From the NCBI RefSeq assembly GCF_900102195.1, contig NZ_FNBE01000001.1, forward strand, positions 372,001 through 436,000: a stretch of 64,000 nucleotides of DNA. The letters run 5' to 3'. Every line of letters starts with the position of its first letter. The first letter of the stretch is position 1. Below the pieces are notes generated by a model that was given only the letters and a program-made list of their open reading frames with translations, did no database searches and was not told the origin of the DNA. Of the stretch, positions 1 through 9,341 are shown piece by piece. A program made the position numbers and the translations under genes. The DNA is from Pseudonocardia oroxyli (GTDB taxonomy: Bacteria; Actinomycetota; Actinomycetes; Mycobacteriales; Pseudonocardiaceae).

Positions 1-140
1 CGCCGATCATGGCCCGCTGGTCGGCGGCCATCGGCCACGGCGAACCGGACGCCCTGGGCGAGCAGCTCTCCGAGCTCGCCGCCTTCGCCCGCGACGCCGC
101 GGTGTCGGGTCGACCCGTCCTCCAGCTCGCGCCCTACTGA
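1..140 (+). CDS. C-terminal end of an unidentified protein (5' truncated by window)
   Basis: The frame opening at base 3 runs without a stop to TGA at 138-140 and encodes about 45 residues ending LQLAPY. Codons are strongly GC3-biased, as expected for a real gene here. The tail (PIMARWSAAIGHGEPDALGEQL...) shows no motif I can name, so no function is proposed. It converges on the minus-strand FBP-domain gene that ends at 211, with about 70 bp between them. Confidence 0.5.
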   Translation, partial: PIMARWSAAIGHGEPDALGEQLSELAAFARDAAVSGRPVLQLAPY

Positions 141-210
141 GGCCTCGTACCGAGATGAACCCCACCGCGGTTGATCCTGCTCCGCAGGGGGCCGAGGCTC
201 ACCTCGGCGC

Positions 211-687
211 TCACCTCGGTGCCGTCACCTGGGCGGCGAACGCGGCCGCCCGCTCCCGCAGACCCGCGCGCCGCTCCTCCACCGACAGGCCCGGCGCCGG
301 GCGCAGCGCCGCCGTGGCCTTCTGGACCGTGATGTGCCGCGCGCAGCCCAGGTCGCTGCAGACGTAGGTGCCGACGCTGTCCCCGCCGCGCCCGCGCGGC
401 GCGCTGAACAGCGAGGTACCGCCGGGACCGTGGGTGGTGCGGCACAAGGCGCACATCGCCGTGGCCCCCACCGGGTTGGCCGCCGCCCGCAGGGCGATCC
501 CGACCGGCTCCACGTCCCCGGGGACGAGGAGCACGGCCTTGTCCGGGGCCTTGGCGTCCCGCCACCCGACGACGTCCGCGAGCGTGTCGAGGTCCAGGGC
601 CCTTATCTCCGCGGGCAGGACCATCCGGGTCGCCTCGCCCTTGGTGCAGTTGGCCATCGCCGCCCGGATCCGCGTGTCGGTGCTCAC
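211..687 (-). CDS. FBP-domain (FusB-like treble-clef zinc finger) protein
   Basis: A 158-residue protein whose C-terminal half carries CALC (about residues 78-81) and CSDLGC (about 109-114). These are the two cysteine pairs of the treble-clef zinc finger found in the C-terminal domain of EF-G-binding proteins (FBP_C family). Family knowledge says FusB-type members bind elongation factor G. Whether this actinobacterial member rescues ribosomes or EF-G is inference. The start is GTG at 687. A TACGGT hexamer at 696-701 lies 8 nt before it and there is no Shine-Dalgarno, which suggests a leaderless transcript. It is monocistronic, just upstream of nadC's 3' end. Confidence 0.75.
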   Translation of the reverse strand: MSTDTRIRAAMANCTKGEATRMVLPAEIRALDLDTLADVVGWRDAKAPDKAVLLVPGDVEPVGIALRAAANPVGATAMCALCRTTHGPGGTSLFSAPRGRGGDSVGTYVCSDLGCARHITVQKATAALRPAPGLSVEERRAGLRERAAAFAAQVTAPR

Positions 688-720
688 GGGTGTCCACCGT
701 ACGACGACGGCGCCACCGGT

Positions 721-1599
721 TTAGAGATCGAGCCCGAGGTCCAGGGCCGTGACCGAATGGGTCAGGGCCCCCACCGAGAGGAAGTCCACGCCCGTCTCCG
801 CGTACTCCCGCGCGTTCGCCAGGACGAGCCCACCGCTGGACTCGAGCAGCGTGGCCGCGGATCCCCTGCGCCGCACCGCCTCCGCGGTCTGCGCCGGGGT
901 GAGGTTATCCAGCAGGACGAGCTCGGCGCCCAGCGCGAGCACCTCGTCGAGCTGCTCCAGCGAGTCCACCTCGACCTCGCAGGGCAGCTCCGGCGCGTGC
1001 CGGCGCGCAGCCTCCAGGGCGGCGCCGACCGAGCCCGCGGCCGCGACGTGGTTGTCCTTGATCAGGACGGCGTCCCCGAGGCCGAGCCGGTGGTTCACCC
1101 CGCCCCCGCAGCGCACCGCGTACTTCTCGAGCAGCCGCAGGCCGGGCAGGGTCTTGCGGGTGTCGCGGATGCGCGCGGGCGTACCCGCCACCGCGTCCAC
1201 CCACTGCGCGGTCGCGGTCGCGACGCCGGACAGGTGACACAGCAGGTTCAGCGCCGTGCGCTCGGCGGTGAGCAGCGCCCGCACCGGCGCCTCGACGACG
1301 AGCGCCGGCTCCCCCGGGACCAGCCGCGACCCGTCGGACAGCTCACTGACCAGCGTGTACTCCGGCACCACGAGATCCAGGACGGCCCGGGCCACCGGGA
1401 TCCCCGCGAGCACCCCTGCCGCGCGCGGGGTGAAGGACCCCACGGCGACGGCGTCCGCGGGCACGGTCGCCGCCGTCGTCGCGTCGGGGCCGTAGCGCAG
1501 GTCCTCGTCGAGCGCGGTCCGCACCACGCGGGCCAGGTCCTCGGGGTCCGGCACGCCGATCTCGGTCGCGCCGCCCACCCCGGCGGCGAGCGCGGTCAT
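721..1599 (-). CDS. nadC: Nicotinate-nucleotide pyrophosphorylase (quinolinate phosphoribosyltransferase)
   Basis: Converts quinolinate and PRPP to nicotinate mononucleotide, CO2 and PPi, the third step of de novo NAD synthesis. The 292-residue product has the family order: an N-terminal alpha/beta domain, then the barrel with RDTRKTLPGLR, the GGGVNHRLGL substrate loop, IKDNH and LLDNL near the C-terminus. The start is ATG at 1599, overlapping the nadB stop as ATGA, so it is translationally coupled and last in nadA-nadB-nadC. Longer upstream readings in this frame run antisense-like through nadB and were discarded. Nothing is missing relative to the family. Confidence 0.96.
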   Translation of the reverse strand: MTALAAGVGGATEIGVPDPEDLARVVRTALDEDLRYGPDATTAATVPADAVAVGSFTPRAAGVLAGIPVARAVLDLVVPEYTLVSELSDGSRLVPGEPALVVEAPVRALLTAERTALNLLCHLSGVATATAQWVDAVAGTPARIRDTRKTLPGLRLLEKYAVRCGGGVNHRLGLGDAVLIKDNHVAAAGSVGAALEAARRHAPELPCEVEVDSLEQLDEVLALGAELVLLDNLTPAQTAEAVRRRGSAATLLESSGGLVLANAREYAETGVDFLSVGALTHSVTALDLGLDL

Positions 1600-3176
1600 G
1601 CCGCCACCGCCTCGGCCGCCACGACGGGGCGACCCGCCGCGTCCAACCTGATCTCCAGGGAGGCCCGCTGGTAGACGTCGTCCCGCGCGGGGAAGTCGGT
1701 GCGCACGTGGCAGCCCCGGCTCTCCCGGCGCGTGCCGGCCGCCGCGAGGACCGCCTGCGCGAGCAGGGTCAGCGCCGCGTCCTCCACGCCCGTCCGGTCG
1801 AGCGGGGTGGCGAGCAGCGTGGCCCGCTCCACGACGTCCGACGCCGTGGCCAGGCCCCCCGCGTCCCGCCCGATGGCGGCGAACGCGCTCATCGCGCGCT
1901 GCACCACCCCCCGGTCCGCGACCCCCACCGCGGGCGCGGCCCCGACGAGCGCGCCACCCCGCGGCAGGTCCCGGTCCGCCAGCACCGCACGGACCACCCG
2001 CTCGCCGACGACCAGGCCCTCCAGCAGCGAGTTCGACGCCAGCCGGTTCGCCCCGTGCAGCCCGGTCCGGGCCACCTCGCCCGCCGCGTACAGCCCGCGG
2101 ACCGCGGTCCGGCCGTCGACACCGGCGACCACGCCGCCGCAGGCGTAGTGGGCCGCGGGGGTGACCGGGATCGGCTCCCGCAGCGGGTCGACGCCCGCCT
2201 CGAGGCAGGACGCGTACACCGTCGGGAAGCGGCTCGCGAAGCCGCTCAGCTCGGTGGCGTCGAGGTACATGCAGTCCGCACCGGTCTCGGCCATCCGCCG
2301 GGTGATGGCGGCGGCCACGACGTCCCGCGGGGCCAGGTCGGCCAGCGGGTGCTGCCCCACCATGAACCGGGTGCCGGTCCGGTCGCGCAGGACCGCACCC
2401 TCCCCGCGGACCGCCTCGGTGACCAGCGGGCGACGACCGACGGCCGGGCCCGTGTAGAGCACGGTCGGGTGGAACTGCACGAACTCCAGGTCGGCGACGG
2501 CCGCACCGGCCCGCAGCGCCAGCGCCACCCCGTCCCCGGTGCTGGTCGCGGGGTTGGTCGTGCTGGCGTAGAGCTGTCCGTACCCACCGGTGGCGAGCAG
2601 GACGGCGGGCGCGCGGAGCAGGCCGGGCCTGCCCGCGTCGTCGAGCACGTGCAGGCCGGCGACCGCGCCCGAGGTGTCCTTGGCGGCGTCGACGGCGACG
2701 TGCCCGGTGAGGATGGTCGGGCCGCCCCGGTCGCGGCGGGCCGCCGCGACGAGCGCCCGCTCGATCTCGGCGCCGGTCGCGTCCCCGCCCGCGTGGACCA
2801 CGCGGAAGGCCGAGTGTCCGCCCTCCCGGGTGCGGTCCAGCTGTGCACCGCGGGCGTCGAACCGGGCGCCGCGCGCCCGCAGGCGTTGCACCGCAGCGGG
2901 TCCGGCGCTGACGATCTCCCGGACGGCGGCCTCGTCGTTCAGCCCGCCGCCCGCGGCCAGGGTGTCGGCGACGTGCGCCTCCACGGTGTCGCCCGCGATG
3001 TCGCCGAGCACCACCGCGACGCCGCCCTGGGCCCAGCGGGTGCTGCCCTCGGACACCGCGTCCTTGGTCACGACGACCACGCGCAGCCCGGCCTCGGCGG
3101 CGTCGAGCGCGGCGGTGAGCCCCGCGACACCGCTGCCGACCACGACGAGGTCGGCCGACGCCTCCCAGGTGCTCAC
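1596..3176 (-). CDS. nadB: L-aspartate oxidase
   Basis: A flavoprotein that oxidises L-aspartate to iminoaspartate, the substrate of NadA. The 526-residue product opens with a Rossmann FAD-binding segment ([17 protein letters not shown], about residues 14-30) and has the succinate-dehydrogenase-like catalytic block [16 protein letters not shown] (about 115-130). It also has the FAD-contacting [11 protein letters not shown] stretch and a C-terminal helical domain with RESRGCH. The start is GTG at 3176, overlapping the nadA stop as GTGA, and the stop overlaps nadC's ATG. Length and motif order are normal for NadB. Confidence 0.96.
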   Translation of the reverse strand: MSTWEASADLVVVGSGVAGLTAALDAAEAGLRVVVVTKDAVSEGSTRWAQGGVAVVLGDIAGDTVEAHVADTLAAGGGLNDEAAVREIVSAGPAAVQRLRARGARFDARGAQLDRTREGGHSAFRVVHAGGDATGAEIERALVAAARRDRGGPTILTGHVAVDAAKDTSGAVAGLHVLDDAGRPGLLRAPAVLLATGGYGQLYASTTNPATSTGDGVALALRAGAAVADLEFVQFHPTVLYTGPAVGRRPLVTEAVRGEGAVLRDRTGTRFMVGQHPLADLAPRDVVAAAITRRMAETGADCMYLDATELSGFASRFPTVYASCLEAGVDPLREPIPVTPAAHYACGGVVAGVDGRTAVRGLYAAGEVARTGLHGANRLASNSLLEGLVVGERVVRAVLADRDLPRGGALVGAAPAVGVADRGVVQRAMSAFAAIGRDAGGLATASDVVERATLLATPLDRTGVEDAALTLLAQAVLAAAGTRRESRGCHVRTDFPARDDVYQRASLEIRLDAAGRPVVAAEAVAA

Positions 3177-4186
3177 TCCCCACCCCCGGGCTGCCCGATC
3201 GCGATCATCCGCTCGACGGCGGCCCGGCCGCGCGCGGCCAGCTCCGGGTCCACGTGCACCTCGTCGGTGCCGTGGCGGACGCTACGCAGCAACGCCTCCG
3301 GCGTGATCATCTTCATGTAGCCGCAGCTCGCCCGGTCGTTGACCGCCTGGAAGTCGATCTCCGGCGCGGCCCGGCGGAGCTGGTGCAGCATGCCGACCTC
3401 GGTCGCCACCAGGACCTGCTTCGCCTTCGTGGCACGCGCGGCGTCGATCATGCCGCCGGTCGAGAGGATCTTGACCTTGTCCGCCGCGACGGCGCCCGAG
3501 CCCGCGAGGTAGAGCGCGGATGTCGCGCAGCCGCACTCGGGGTGCACGAACAGGTCCGCGTCGGGGTGGGTCTCGGCCTGCCGGGTCAGCTCGGCGCCGT
3601 TGATCCCGGCGTGGACGTGGCACTCTCCCGCCCACACGTGCATGTTCTCGCGGTCCAGCGTCCGGCGGACGTGCGCGCCGAGGAACTGGTCCGGCAGGAA
3701 CAGCACCTCCCGGTCCTCCGGGATGGACGCCACGACCTCGACCGCGTTCGAGGAGGTGCAGCAGATGTCCGTCTCGGCCTTCACCGCGGCGGTGGTGTTG
3801 ACGTAGCTGACCACGACGGCGTCGGGGTGCTCGGCCTTCCACTCCCGCAGCTGCTCGACGGTGATCGAGTCGGCCAGCGAGCACCCGGCGCGGGCGTCCG
3901 GGATCAGCACCGTCTTCTCGGGCGAGAGGATCTTGGCGGTCTCGGCCATGAAGTGGACGCCGCAGAACACGATGGTGTCCGCCTCGACGTCGGCGGCGAT
4001 CCGGGACAGGGCGAGCGAGTCCCCCACGAAGTCGGCGACGTCCTGGATCGCCGGGAGCTGGTAGTTGTGCGCCAGCAGCACGGCACCGCGCTTCTTCGCC
4101 AGCGCGCGCACCTCGTCGGCCCATCCGGGGAACGGCACGTCCGCGCCGCTCCCTGCCCCCTGCTGCACGTCCGCCGTCACCGTCAT
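3173..4186 (-). CDS. nadA: Quinolinate synthase
   Basis: Condenses iminoaspartate with dihydroxyacetone phosphate to quinolinate using a [4Fe-4S] cluster. The 337-residue protein has the repeated alpha/beta domains of the family and the conserved cysteine sites: [32 protein letters not shown] and SCGYMKMI. The start is ATG at 4186 with GAGGA 8 nt upstream. A longer in-frame reading back to 5158 crosses the divergent regulator and the operator and is not credible. First gene of the NAD operon. A palindrome at 4209-4233 lies between its -10 box and its start codon, so repression by the divergent NrtR is likely. Confidence 0.96.
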   Translation of the reverse strand: MTVTADVQQGAGSGADVPFPGWADEVRALAKKRGAVLLAHNYQLPAIQDVADFVGDSLALSRIAADVEADTIVFCGVHFMAETAKILSPEKTVLIPDARAGCSLADSITVEQLREWKAEHPDAVVVSYVNTTAAVKAETDICCTSSNAVEVVASIPEDREVLFLPDQFLGAHVRRTLDRENMHVWAGECHVHAGINGAELTRQAETHPDADLFVHPECGCATSALYLAGSGAVAADKVKILSTGGMIDAARATKAKQVLVATEVGMLHQLRRAAPEIDFQAVNDRASCGYMKMITPEALLRSVRHGTDEVHVDPELAARGRAAVERMIAIGQPGGGE

Positions 4187-4208
4187 GATGGCTCGTCCTC
4201 TGTCCGGG

Positions 4209-4233
4209 TGTTTTCGCCTGTTGGTCGAAAACA
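4209..4233. promoter_or_regulatory. Palindromic operator, probable NrtR site, with nadA -10 box
   Basis: A perfect inverted repeat TGTTTTCG-N9-CGAAAACA, AT-rich compared with its surroundings, starts 22 bp upstream of nadA. A TACGAT -10 hexamer for nadA lies at 4239-4244 (minus strand), so transcription would begin at about 4232, at the edge of the palindrome. That is a classic repressor position. The divergent gene is a Nudix/winged-helix NrtR homologue, whose family controls NAD genes through palindromic sites. The assignment of site to regulator is inference. Confidence 0.8.
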
Positions 4234-4354
4234 GGGCGATCGTAGCACCGGCACGGCCACCGCGACACCGTTCACGTGACCTGGAACTCACCTGTTCGTA
4301 ACCTCGAGGCCGCGTCGCAGACCGCCGGGCACCCGCACCCCTACGATGCGGCCC

Positions 4355-5050
4355 ATGCCCGCCGCCACAGGTCACGAGGTGCTCGCGGCCGTGCTGCAGG
4401 TCCGGGCGGACGAGCTGCAGGTGCTGCTCTGGCAGCGCGGCATGGACCCCGACCGCGGCCGCTGGGCGCTGCCCGGCGGGGCGTTGGGCGCCGACGAGGA
4501 CGTCGAGGAGTCGGTCCGCCGCCAGCTGGCCGAGAAGGTCGACGTCCGCGGTGTCACCCACGTCGAGCAGCTCGGCGTGTTCAGTGCGCCGCACCGGGTC
4601 CCGGGCGTGCGGCTGGTCGCGACCGCGTTCCTCGGCCTCGTCCCGTCCGACGTCGATCCCGCCGTGCCGCCGGACACCGCCTGGCATCCCGTCGACCGGC
4701 TCCCCGCGACCGCGTTCGACCACGCGGAGATCGTCGAGGACGCTCGGGAACGCCTGCGCGCCAAGCTCTCCTACACCAACCTGGGGTTCGCGCTCGCGCC
4801 CCGCGAGTTCACCGTCTCGGCGCTGCGCGACCTCTACGTGGCCGCGCTCGGGCACCCGGTGTCGGCCACCAACCTGCAGCGCGTGCTGACCCGCCGCGGC
4901 GTCCTGGCCGCCACCGGCGAGACGGCCGCGCCCGGTCCGGCGGGCGGCCGTCCGGCGGCGGTGTTCCGGTTCACCGAGCGCGCCCTGCGCGTCACGGACG
5001 CGTCGGCGGTGCTGCGGCCCCCGGGCGTGCGGGATTCGGCAGGCGAGTAG
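4355..5050 (+). CDS. nrtR: NrtR-family Nudix-related transcriptional regulator of NAD biosynthesis
   Basis: A 231-residue protein with an N-terminal Nudix fold (residues about 5-130; [24 protein letters not shown] replaces the catalytic Nudix box, which in this family is often degenerate) and a C-terminal winged helix (about 140-225, with [15 protein letters not shown] and [14 protein letters not shown]). NrtR repressors sense ADP-ribose or NAD-related ligands and switch off NAD genes. It is divergent from nadABC and flanks the operator at 4209-4233. An ATG at 4346 is also in frame. I prefer 4355 because TACGAT at 4342-4347 then lies 7 nt upstream, a leaderless arrangement. Confidence 0.85.
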   Translation: MPAATGHEVLAAVLQVRADELQVLLWQRGMDPDRGRWALPGGALGADEDVEESVRRQLAEKVDVRGVTHVEQLGVFSAPHRVPGVRLVATAFLGLVPSDVDPAVPPDTAWHPVDRLPATAFDHAEIVEDARERLRAKLSYTNLGFALAPREFTVSALRDLYVAALGHPVSATNLQRVLTRRGVLAATGETAAPGPAGGRPAAVFRFTERALRVTDASAVLRPPGVRDSAGE

Positions 5051-5075
5051 CGGCGGCGGGCCGTACGGTGACCGC

Positions 5076-5765
5076 GTGACCGCGCCGAGCAGAGAGACTC
5101 TCCCGCTCTTCCCGCTCGGGACGGTGCTGATGCCCGGCGCGCCGCTGCCCCTGCACATCTTCGAACCGCGCTACCGGCAGCTCACGGTCGACCTCGTGAC
5201 GGGTGCGGTGCCGAACAAGGAGTTCGGCGTCGTCGCTGTCCGGGAGGGGTTCGACACCGACCGCCACGGCATCGACGCCCTGGCCACCGTCGGGTGCTCG
5301 GCCCGGCTGCTCGACGTCCGCAGGCTCCCCGACGGCCGCTACGACGTGGTTACCGAGGGACGCCGCCGCTTCCGCCTGCTCGACCTCGACGACGGCAGCC
5401 ACGCCTACCTCTGCGGCACGGTCGAATGGCTGCCGGACACGGCCGAGGCGTCGGAGTCCGACGACCTCACCCGCATGCTGATGGGCTCGGCGCGGCGGGC
5501 GCACAAGGCCTACTGCACGGACGCGTGGAAGTCCGAGGACTGGGTGGAGCCGCGGGCGGTCGGCCCGGCCGAGCTGCCCCACGTCCTCGCCGCCGACTGC
5601 CTGCTCCCGCTCACCGACCGCCAGGCGATGCTGGAGGAGCTGGACCCGCTGGAGCGCCTGCGCCTGGTGCGCCGTCTGCTCGCCCGCGAGCGCGGCCTGC
5701 TCCGGGACCTGCGCGCGATCCCGGCCCCGACCGCCACCTTCGCCATCGACTCCAGCCCCAACTGA
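5076..5765 (+). CDS. LON peptidase substrate-binding domain protein (no protease domain)
   Basis: A 229-residue protein consisting only of the LON N-terminal domain. It begins [25 protein letters not shown], the hallmark opening of this family, and ends in a helical bundle ([24 protein letters not shown]). No AAA or Ser-Lys protease domain follows. Stand-alone members are common in actinobacteria and their role is unresolved. The start is GTG at 5076, with TACGGT at 5064-5069 6 nt before it, suggesting its own leaderless promoter although nrtR ends only 25 bp upstream. Its TGA lies inside the palindrome at 5761-5786. Confidence 0.85.
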   Translation: MTAPSRETLPLFPLGTVLMPGAPLPLHIFEPRYRQLTVDLVTGAVPNKEFGVVAVREGFDTDRHGIDALATVGCSARLLDVRRLPDGRYDVVTEGRRRFRLLDLDDGSHAYLCGTVEWLPDTAEASESDDLTRMLMGSARRAHKAYCTDAWKSEDWVEPRAVGPAELPHVLAADCLLPLTDRQAMLEELDPLERLRLVRRLLARERGLLRDLRAIPAPTATFAIDSSPN

Positions 5766-5786
5766 CCGACCCGCGGGTCGGTCAGT
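5761..5786. terminator. Perfect 26-bp palindrome covering both convergent stop codons
   Basis: ACTGACCGACCCG is followed directly by its reverse complement CGGGTCGGTCAGT. The plus-strand LON gene stop (5763-5765) and the minus-strand PemK-like gene stop (5782-5784) both sit inside the arms. In RNA it gives a hairpin on either strand, so it is probably a shared bidirectional terminator. Confidence 0.7.
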
Positions 5787-6279
5787 GCCAGCCGAAGCGG
5801 GTGCGCAGCTCGTGGGCGACCCGGTCGAAGCGGCGCTGGTCGAGGACGGCGCCCTCGCGGCGGATGTCGTGCTCGCCGACCTCCAGGACCCGGTCCAGCC
5901 GGATGAAGGACTCGCGCCCCTCCCGGTCCCACTCCCCCGACCCGATGGCCACCCAGTCCGGGTCGCCGTCCCGCTTGTGCTGGGAGGACAGCATGAGCCC
6001 CAACAGGTCGCCGCCGCCGCGCCCCACCACCAGCAGGGGGCGGTCCTTGCCCTGGGACGGGTCCTCCTCGAACGGCACCCACGTCCAGACGATCTCGCCG
6101 GGGTCCGCGGCACCGTCGAGCTCGGGGGCGTAGACGATCTCCCGCGAGCGGTCCGCGGTGGGCGCGCTGCGCACCCCGCCGTGGTTCGCGGGCGCGGGCC
6201 GCGCGGGCTGGTCGTCGGACTGCGCGAGCAGCTTCATCCCGACGTCGACGGCCTGTGACAGCAGCTTTCCCCAGTCCAT
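5782..6279 (-). CDS. PemK/MazF-fold protein, solitary
   Basis: A 165-residue product. The first ~45 residues (MDWGKLLSQAVDVGMKLLAQ...) are an extra helical and Pro/Ala-rich segment. The rest matches the PemK/MazF beta-barrel: PGEIVWTWVPFEED, KDRPLLVVGR, LGLMLSSQ and a final DRVAHELRTRFGW. Classical MazF toxins are about 110 residues and paired with an antitoxin, but no antitoxin-sized gene is adjacent here. I treat toxin activity as unproven. The start is ATG at 6279; a longer frame to 6333 begins in non-conserved sequence. It converges on the LON-domain gene. Confidence 0.7.
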   Translation of the reverse strand: MDWGKLLSQAVDVGMKLLAQSDDQPARPAPANHGGVRSAPTADRSREIVYAPELDGAADPGEIVWTWVPFEEDPSQGKDRPLLVVGRGGGDLLGLMLSSQHKRDGDPDWVAIGSGEWDREGRESFIRLDRVLEVGEHDIRREGAVLDQRRFDRVAHELRTRFGWH

Positions 6280-6357
6280 GCGGGCCAGCATCGCAGAAGG
6301 CCCGGCCACCCCACCGGGCGACCGGGCCCTCACGAGCGCAGTGTCACGAGCGCAGCG

Positions 6358-6750
6358 TCAGGCCTGCTCGGCCTGCTCCTGCTGCTTCGCCACCTCGGCG
6401 CGCACCTGGTCCATGTCCACGTCCCGCACCTGGCCGATCAGGTCCTCGAGCGCGGCGGCGGGCAGCGCGCCCGGCTGGGCGTAGAGGACCACGCCCTCCC
6501 GCACGGCCATCAGGGTCGGGATCGAGGAGATCCCGAACGCCTGCGCCAGCTGCTGCTGCGCCTCGGTGTCGACCTTGCCGAACGTGATGTCCTCGTGCTT
6601 CTCCGCCGCGGCGTCGAACACGGGGGCGAACTGGCGACACGGGCCGCACCACGACGCCCAGAAGTCCACCAGGACGGTCCCGCCGCTCCCGACCACCTCG
6701 TTGAAGTTCTCCGTCGTCAGTTCCACCGTTGCGCTGTTCGAGTCGGCCAT
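6358..6750 (-). CDS. trxA: Thioredoxin
   Basis: A 130-residue cytoplasmic thiol-disulfide reductant. The active site WCGPC is at residues 34-38 and the cis-proline loop is SSIPTL near 75-80, in a complete thioredoxin fold. It has about 20 extra C-terminal residues, charged and glutamine-rich (AEVAKQQEQAEQA), beyond a minimal thioredoxin. The start is ATG at 6750. A SulP-carbonic anhydrase gene ends 36 bp upstream on the same strand, so the two may be co-transcribed. No thioredoxin reductase lies in the window. Confidence 0.93.
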   Translation of the reverse strand: MADSNSATVELTTENFNEVVGSGGTVLVDFWASWCGPCRQFAPVFDAAAEKHEDITFGKVDTEAQQQLAQAFGISSIPTLMAVREGVVLYAQPGALPAAALEDLIGQVRDVDMDQVRAEVAKQQEQAEQA

Positions 6751-6786
6751 GTGGGAGTCAACCCGGCCCGGGTCCGAGATGTTCCG

Positions 6787-8952
6787 TCACCGCAGCGCGG
6801 CCGGGAGCTGCGCGAACGCGCGCTCGTGGGAGTGGAACACCTGGCTCCGGGCGTCGTACACGAGCACGCCCGCCGACTTGATGTCGTAGAACAGACCCAT
6901 CAGCTCGGCCCGCACGCCCATGTCCCGCAGGCGGTCCAGCTGCAGCGCGACGTTCACCATGGCCAGGCTGTCCGCCTGCCCGAAGCCGTCCCGCTGGGCC
7001 GCGCGGCCCGCCGGGTGGCCCTCCACCCACGCCTGCGCGACGGGTTCGCCGTTGCGCAGCCAGTCGTCCAGCGCGCCCCGGGGTCGGTCCCCGCCGAGCA
7101 CCGCGTTCATCGCGCCGCAGCCGGAGTGCCCGCAGACCGCGATCAGCGGCACCCGCAGCACCTCCTCGGCGTACTGCACCGCGGCGAGCGTGGACGTGCC
7201 GGACACGAAGTTGCCGACGTTCTGCACCGTGAACAGGTCCCCCGGCCCGCTCTGGGTGATCATGCTGGGCAGCACCCGGGAGTCCGCGCAGGTCAACAGC
7301 AGTCCGGACGGGTTCTGGCCCGCGGCGAGGCCCTCCATCGTGGGGCGGACCCGCTCGGCGGTGTTCTGCTGGTAGGCCAGCAGACCCGCCCGCATCCGCG
7401 CGCCGCCTGCGAGGTTCTCGGCGCGCCACTGCGACCACGTGGCGAACCGGCCGTGCGGTGCGTCCTGGCGCGCCTTGGCCTGCTCCGGCTCGACGACCTC
7501 GACGAAGCCGCCCGTCGCGCGGTGGCGCCGGGACCAGCCCTGGATGTGGTCGAACGCCGTGTGGTCCAGGTAGTCGACGACGAGATCGACCCGCACCGGC
7601 TCCCCCTCCGGCACCGCCTGCAGCACCCGGGACAGCGCGGGCACGGACAGGAAGCTCAGCGTGCCCTCGACGACGACCCGCCGAGGCGTGGTGCGGTCCG
7701 GCTCCTCGACCCGCACCCGGGCCCGTGCGGCCCGCCAGATCATCAGGACCGCGGCGAGGACTAGCCCGAGCGCGACCCCCTCGAGCAGGTTGAGGAAGAC
7801 CACACCGAGGGTGGTGACGACGTAGAGCGCCAGCTCGCCGTGGCTGCGGGCGGTGCGGATGTCCGCGGGCTTGACCAGCGCCAACCCGACGACGACCAGC
7901 AGCCCGGACAGCCCGGCCAGCGGGATCATCTCGATGGCGGAGATCAGCACGATGCCGAACAGGGCGATCCAGCAGCCGTGCAGGATCGTGGAGAGCCGGG
8001 TCTTGGCCCCCGCCCGGACGTTCGCCGAGCTGCGGACGATCACGCCGGTGATCGGCAGGCCGCCGAGCAGGCCGGACACGGCGTTGCCCGCGCCCTGGCC
8101 CATCAGCTCGCGGTCGGCGTCCGTGCGGAGGCCGTCGCCGTCGCGCTCCTGGGCCATCCGGTCGGTCGCGACGGCCGAGAGCAGGCTCTCGACGCTCGCG
8201 ACCAGCGCCACGGTGAGCATCCCGCCGAGGACGCCCACCCAGAGGCCGGACTCGGGCAGGACCGGCAGCGCGATCGACTCGATCAGGTTGCCGGGCAGGT
8301 CGACCCGCGTGACGTCGGGCCACAGCAGCGCCAGGGCGGTGGCGGCGCCGACCGCGACGAGCGCGCCCGGGACCGCCTTCTGCGGTCCGGGGATCCGCGG
8401 CCAGGCCAGCATGATCGCGATGGCCACCAGGCCGACGACGAACGCGTGCCCGTGCAGGTTCGCGACCTGCTGCGGGAACTGCAGGATGTTGTCGAGGGCG
8501 GCGGTCTGCGACTCGCCGCCCAACACGATGTGCATCTGGGCCAGTGCGATCGTGATGCCGATGCCCGCGAGCATGCCGTGGGTGATGGCGGGCGGGATGG
8601 CCTGGGTGAACCGGCTCAGCCGGGTCAGCCCGAACAGGACCTGCAACAGGCCCGCGCCGACCGTGATGAGGCAGGTGACCTGCCAGCCGAACTGGTCCAC
8701 CAGCCCGGCGACGATCACGGTCAGGCCGGCGGCGGGGCCGCTGACCTGCAGGGGCGAGCCGCCGAGGACGCCGGCGACCACGCCGCCGACGACGGCGGCG
8801 ATCAGTCCGGCCATGATCGGGGCGTTCGAGGCGAGGGCGATGCCGAGGGAGAGCGGCACCGCGACCAGGAACACCACCAGCGAGGCGCCGAGGTCGGCGC
8901 GCAGGTGGCGTGGGTCGAGTCGGCGGGGTGGGCTCGAGGTCGTATCCGGCAC
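6787..8952 (-). CDS. SulP-family anion transporter fused to a beta-carbonic anhydrase
   Basis: A 721-residue fusion. Residues about 20-430 form the SulP membrane domain with multiple hydrophobic segments and the family blocks LQVSGPAAGL and NVRAGAKTRLSTILHG. A shortened STAS-like region follows (about 440-510). The C-terminal ~200 residues are a beta-carbonic anhydrase with the zinc ligands CADSR (about 554-558) and HSGCG (about 609-613). Fused carbonic anhydrase suggests bicarbonate uptake or CO2/bicarbonate balancing at the membrane; the substrate is inference. The start is GTG at 8952 with GGAGGA just upstream. A longer reading to 9045 lacks any ribosome site. Confidence 0.88.
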   Translation of the reverse strand: MPDTTSSPPRRLDPRHLRADLGASLVVFLVAVPLSLGIALASNAPIMAGLIAAVVGGVVAGVLGGSPLQVSGPAAGLTVIVAGLVDQFGWQVTCLITVGAGLLQVLFGLTRLSRFTQAIPPAITHGMLAGIGITIALAQMHIVLGGESQTAALDNILQFPQQVANLHGHAFVVGLVAIAIMLAWPRIPGPQKAVPGALVAVGAATALALLWPDVTRVDLPGNLIESIALPVLPESGLWVGVLGGMLTVALVASVESLLSAVATDRMAQERDGDGLRTDADRELMGQGAGNAVSGLLGGLPITGVIVRSSANVRAGAKTRLSTILHGCWIALFGIVLISAIEMIPLAGLSGLLVVVGLALVKPADIRTARSHGELALYVVTTLGVVFLNLLEGVALGLVLAAVLMIWRAARARVRVEEPDRTTPRRVVVEGTLSFLSVPALSRVLQAVPEGEPVRVDLVVDYLDHTAFDHIQGWSRRHRATGGFVEVVEPEQAKARQDAPHGRFATWSQWRAENLAGGARMRAGLLAYQQNTAERVRPTMEGLAAGQNPSGLLLTCADSRVLPSMITQSGPGDLFTVQNVGNFVSGTSTLAAVQYAEEVLRVPLIAVCGHSGCGAMNAVLGGDRPRGALDDWLRNGEPVAQAWVEGHPAGRAAQRDGFGQADSLAMVNVALQLDRLRDMGVRAELMGLFYDIKSAGVLVYDARSQVFHSHERAFAQLPAALR

Positions 8953-9341
8953 GGGTGTCCTCCGGTCAGGTCCTGGCTGGGGGGCGACGCACGTGCGGCT
9001 ATGCGGCCGTGCGGAGTAGCTGACCCCAGCAAACCGGACGAGCACGCGCCCGGTTCCCGCGCGCTCGTCCCGATACGTCCGGTTCCGCTGAATCGATCAC
9101 TCTGGGTGCATCCGCGACATCGGACGCGTCCGTCGTCACGCGGACGAACCCCTGCGTTCGGGTGAACCGGGCGCGACGGGTGCCCGGCGTGTCGACCCAC
9201 CCCGGGCGATCGTTGCCTCAATCGAGTGGATCATGGTGGTCGGGACCACACGGCCCACGATCGGGTGATCCGCGTGTGAACGCCCTGTTACAGCAGCCGA
9301 GGACGGGCGCGTGCGGCCGTGGTGACTATCCTGGCCCGACC
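8953..9341. other. Divergent promoter region between SulP-CA and PaaX-type regulator
   Basis: 389 bp without a credible gene. It holds two perfect palindromes: CGGACGCGTCCG at 9121-9132 and GTGGTC-GG-GACCAC at 9236-9249. The latter is a candidate operator for the adjacent regulator. TATCCT at 9327-9332 is a possible -10 box for the regulator gene. Confidence 0.45.

Noticed and set aside
5782-6279. Type II toxin-antitoxin module
   Set aside because: The PemK-like protein is longer than usual and no antitoxin-sized partner gene lies on either side.
6332-6360. Direct repeat CACGAGCGCAGYGT before the trxA stop
   Set aside because: Only two short copies; no structure or function beyond chance duplication is supported.
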